Shown: positions 4,696 to 5,782 of the stretch, in pieces | Layout of the letters: each line of letters begins with the position of its first letter | Position numbering within the stretch: position 1 is the stretch's first letter | Origin: Selenomonas sp. | GTDB taxonomy: Bacteria; Bacillota; Negativicutes; Selenomonadales; Selenomonadaceae | Assembly: GCA_003518745.1 (NCBI GenBank) | Contig: DOYB01000246.1 | Coordinates: forward strand, 1-5,782 | Reading direction: 5' to 3' | Length of the DNA stretch: 5,782 bases | Made by a program: the position numbers and the translations under genes | Notes under the pieces: model-generated | The model's database searches: none | The model's input: the letters and a program-made list of their open reading frames with translations, nothing else | What the model was told of the DNA's origin: nothing

Positions 4696-5782
4696 ATGTC
4701 GAAATATAGAGTATTTGAATTGGCAAAGGAATTTGGTGTGGACACCAAGGAAGTTATAGCCGTGTTAAAGAAGAACGATATCAAAGTGGCCAATAATTTC
4801 AGCGGTGTTGATGATGAAGGCTATAACGTCGTGAAAGCGGCAATAGGCAAGAAAGCAGGGGGAATGACCGAGGTTAAGAAGCCTGCAGCGAAGCCTGCTC
4901 CAAAGCCGACGGCAAAGCCGGTGGAAAAAACGGCTCCAAGGGTTGAAAAGGAATCTACGAATCAGAATAATAAGTCTGGCACGGACCAGAAAAATGGGGA
5001 TGATGCCGGCACGATTTCCAGATATGCTACGGCAGATGGCCGTTCTCCCAAGGATAGGAACAGAGCTGCGGAGAATGCCCGCAATTCCAAGCCTAAGGAA
5101 AGGGAAAGAGAGAAAGAGAAGGAAAAAAATCAGGTACGGGAACAGGTACCTGCGAGCCGTAATGAGAACCGTAAAGAGGCTGTTCGTCGTGAAGAGGAGC
5201 CTCGTCCCAAGTCTCAGCCACAGACGCATTCTCAGTCCCATCCCCAGAACCAGTCGCAGGGCCAGCAGCAGGCTAAGTTTGCTGCTAAAAAGAATGAAAG
5301 CGGCAACCAGAGTCGTGATGGGCAGGAGTCCAGAGGTAATCGCGACCGACGTGGGCGCGAAAACGGCAATGGTGGCAAGGAAGGCAAAGAGGGTAAGGAG
5401 CGCAGGGATCGCAGAAACCGTGACGAAAAGCGGGATAATCGCAGGGATCATGGTGGTAATGAAGTTGCAAACAACCGTCGTGACCGTGGCAATCGCAAGA
5501 AGAACCGCACACCACAGCCACCACCGAAGGTGGAGATTGCCCGTCCGAAGCACATTAAGATTGGCGAGACTATTGCCGTAAAGGATCTTGCCAGCAAGAT
5601 GAGTTATACGGCAGCAGAAATCATCAAAAAGCTGATGCAGATGGGTGTAATGGCAAGCATTAATCAGGATATTGATTATGATACAGCCGCACTGGTTGCA
5701 TCAGAGTTCGGTGTAACAACTGAGGAACTGCCACCGGAGGTTGATCCCACGGAAATCCCTGAAATCGAAGAGGATCTTAAGG
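4696..5782 (+). CDS. infB: Translation initiation factor IF2, N-terminal part (cut by window end)
   Basis: IF2 is the GTPase that brings fMet-tRNA to the 30S subunit and promotes subunit joining. Only the first 362 codons are here and the frame is open to the window edge; the G domain and C-terminal domains lie beyond. Residues 1-52 form a first IF2 N-terminal helical domain (YRVFELAKEFGVDTKEVIAVLK). Residues about 57-278 are a low-complexity, disordered, charged linker: KPAAKPAPK repeats (about 61-76), an R/E/K stretch (134-145), a Q/S/H stretch (173-192) and an R/G/N/D-rich part (202-270). A second IF2 N-terminal domain follows at about 288-340 (IKIGETIAVKDLASKMSYTAAEIIKKLMQMG), then an acidic stretch. 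The ATG at 4696 is 4 bases after GGGGTGA. The gene is 47 bases after ylxQ, behind an inverted repeat. Confidence 0.98.
   Translation, partial: MSKYRVFELAKEFGVDTKEVIAVLKKNDIKVANNFSGVDDEGYNVVKAAIGKKAGGMTEVKKPAAKPAPKPTAKPVEKTAPRVEKESTNQNNKSGTDQKNGDDAGTISRYATADGRSPKDRNRAAENARNSKPKEREREKEKEKNQVREQVPASRNENRKEAVRREEEPRPKSQPQTHSQSHPQNQSQGQQQAKFAAKKNESGNQSRDGQESRGNRDRRGRENGNGGKEGKEGKERRDRRNRDEKRDNRRDHGGNEVANNRRDRGNRKKNRTPQPPPKVEIARPKHIKIGETIAVKDLASKMSYTAAEIIKKLMQMGVMASINQDIDYDTAALVASEFGVTTEELPPEVDPTEIPEIEEDLK

Noticed and set aside
4765..5553. A 262-codon open frame on the minus strand opposite infB, rich in Leu/Ile/Phe and looking like a membrane protein
   Set aside because: It is the antisense image of the Lys/Arg/Glu-rich IF2 linker, whose skewed codons remove stops on the other strand. 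IF2 is certain here, and no ribosome site or promoter supports the antisense frame.
4943..5581. A 212-codon Arg/Lys-rich open frame on the plus strand, out of frame with infB
   Set aside because: A frame-shifted reading of the same low-complexity linker with no domain similarity; the infB frame is continuous through it.
1..5782. CRISPR arrays, tRNA or rRNA genes, insertion sequences
   Set aside because: No regularly spaced repeats, cloverleaf-like sequence, transposase motifs or terminal repeats were seen on either strand.

Overview
The window looks like a chromosomal segment of a Bacillota (Firmicutes) bacterium. Its right half is the conserved rimP-nusA-ylxR-ylxQ-infB transcription/translation operon in the usual Firmicutes order, with strong AGGAGGTGA-type ribosome binding sites and sigma-A-like promoters. 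A Negativicutes (Selenomonas-like, diderm) origin is my best guess from the overall feel of the proteins. That is weak inference; the sequence alone does not prove it.

Left half, minus strand (about 2191 down to 122): a three-gene cassette read leftward. First is a small secreted, probably beta-rich protein of unknown function (168 aa). Next is a compact 12-helix major facilitator superfamily (MFS)-like transporter (334 aa), coupled to the first gene by an ATGA stop/start overlap. Last is a small polytopic membrane protein of unknown function (151 aa), 56 bases further on. The first and third genes begin alike: the same Shine-Dalgarno octamer at the same 7-base distance, the same ATGTATTT start, a MYF[I/L]KN signal peptide and a mature N-terminus DVA[N/D]P. 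I see no gene and no convincing terminator in bases 1-121 downstream of the cassette.

Middle (2142-2437): a divergent control region. It holds a minus-strand promoter (TTGACA-18-TATGAT), a plus-strand promoter (TTTACA-17-TACAAT), a cluster of alternating TTTCA/TGAAA half-sites between them, and a GNRA-capped hairpin in the leader of rimP.

Right half, plus strand (2438-5782): rimP (30S maturation), nusA (elongation, pausing and antitermination), ylxR (small RNA-binding/regulatory protein), ylxQ (L7Ae-type RNA-binding protein) and infB (initiation factor IF2, cut by the window edge after 362 codons). nusA/ylxR and ylxR/ylxQ overlap, which suggests translational coupling. A long AT-rich inverted repeat covers the ylxQ stop just before infB. 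This half is ordinary. The less explained material is the minus-strand cassette, above all the 151-aa membrane protein with an apparent internal two-helix repeat, and the shared 5' module of its two outer genes.
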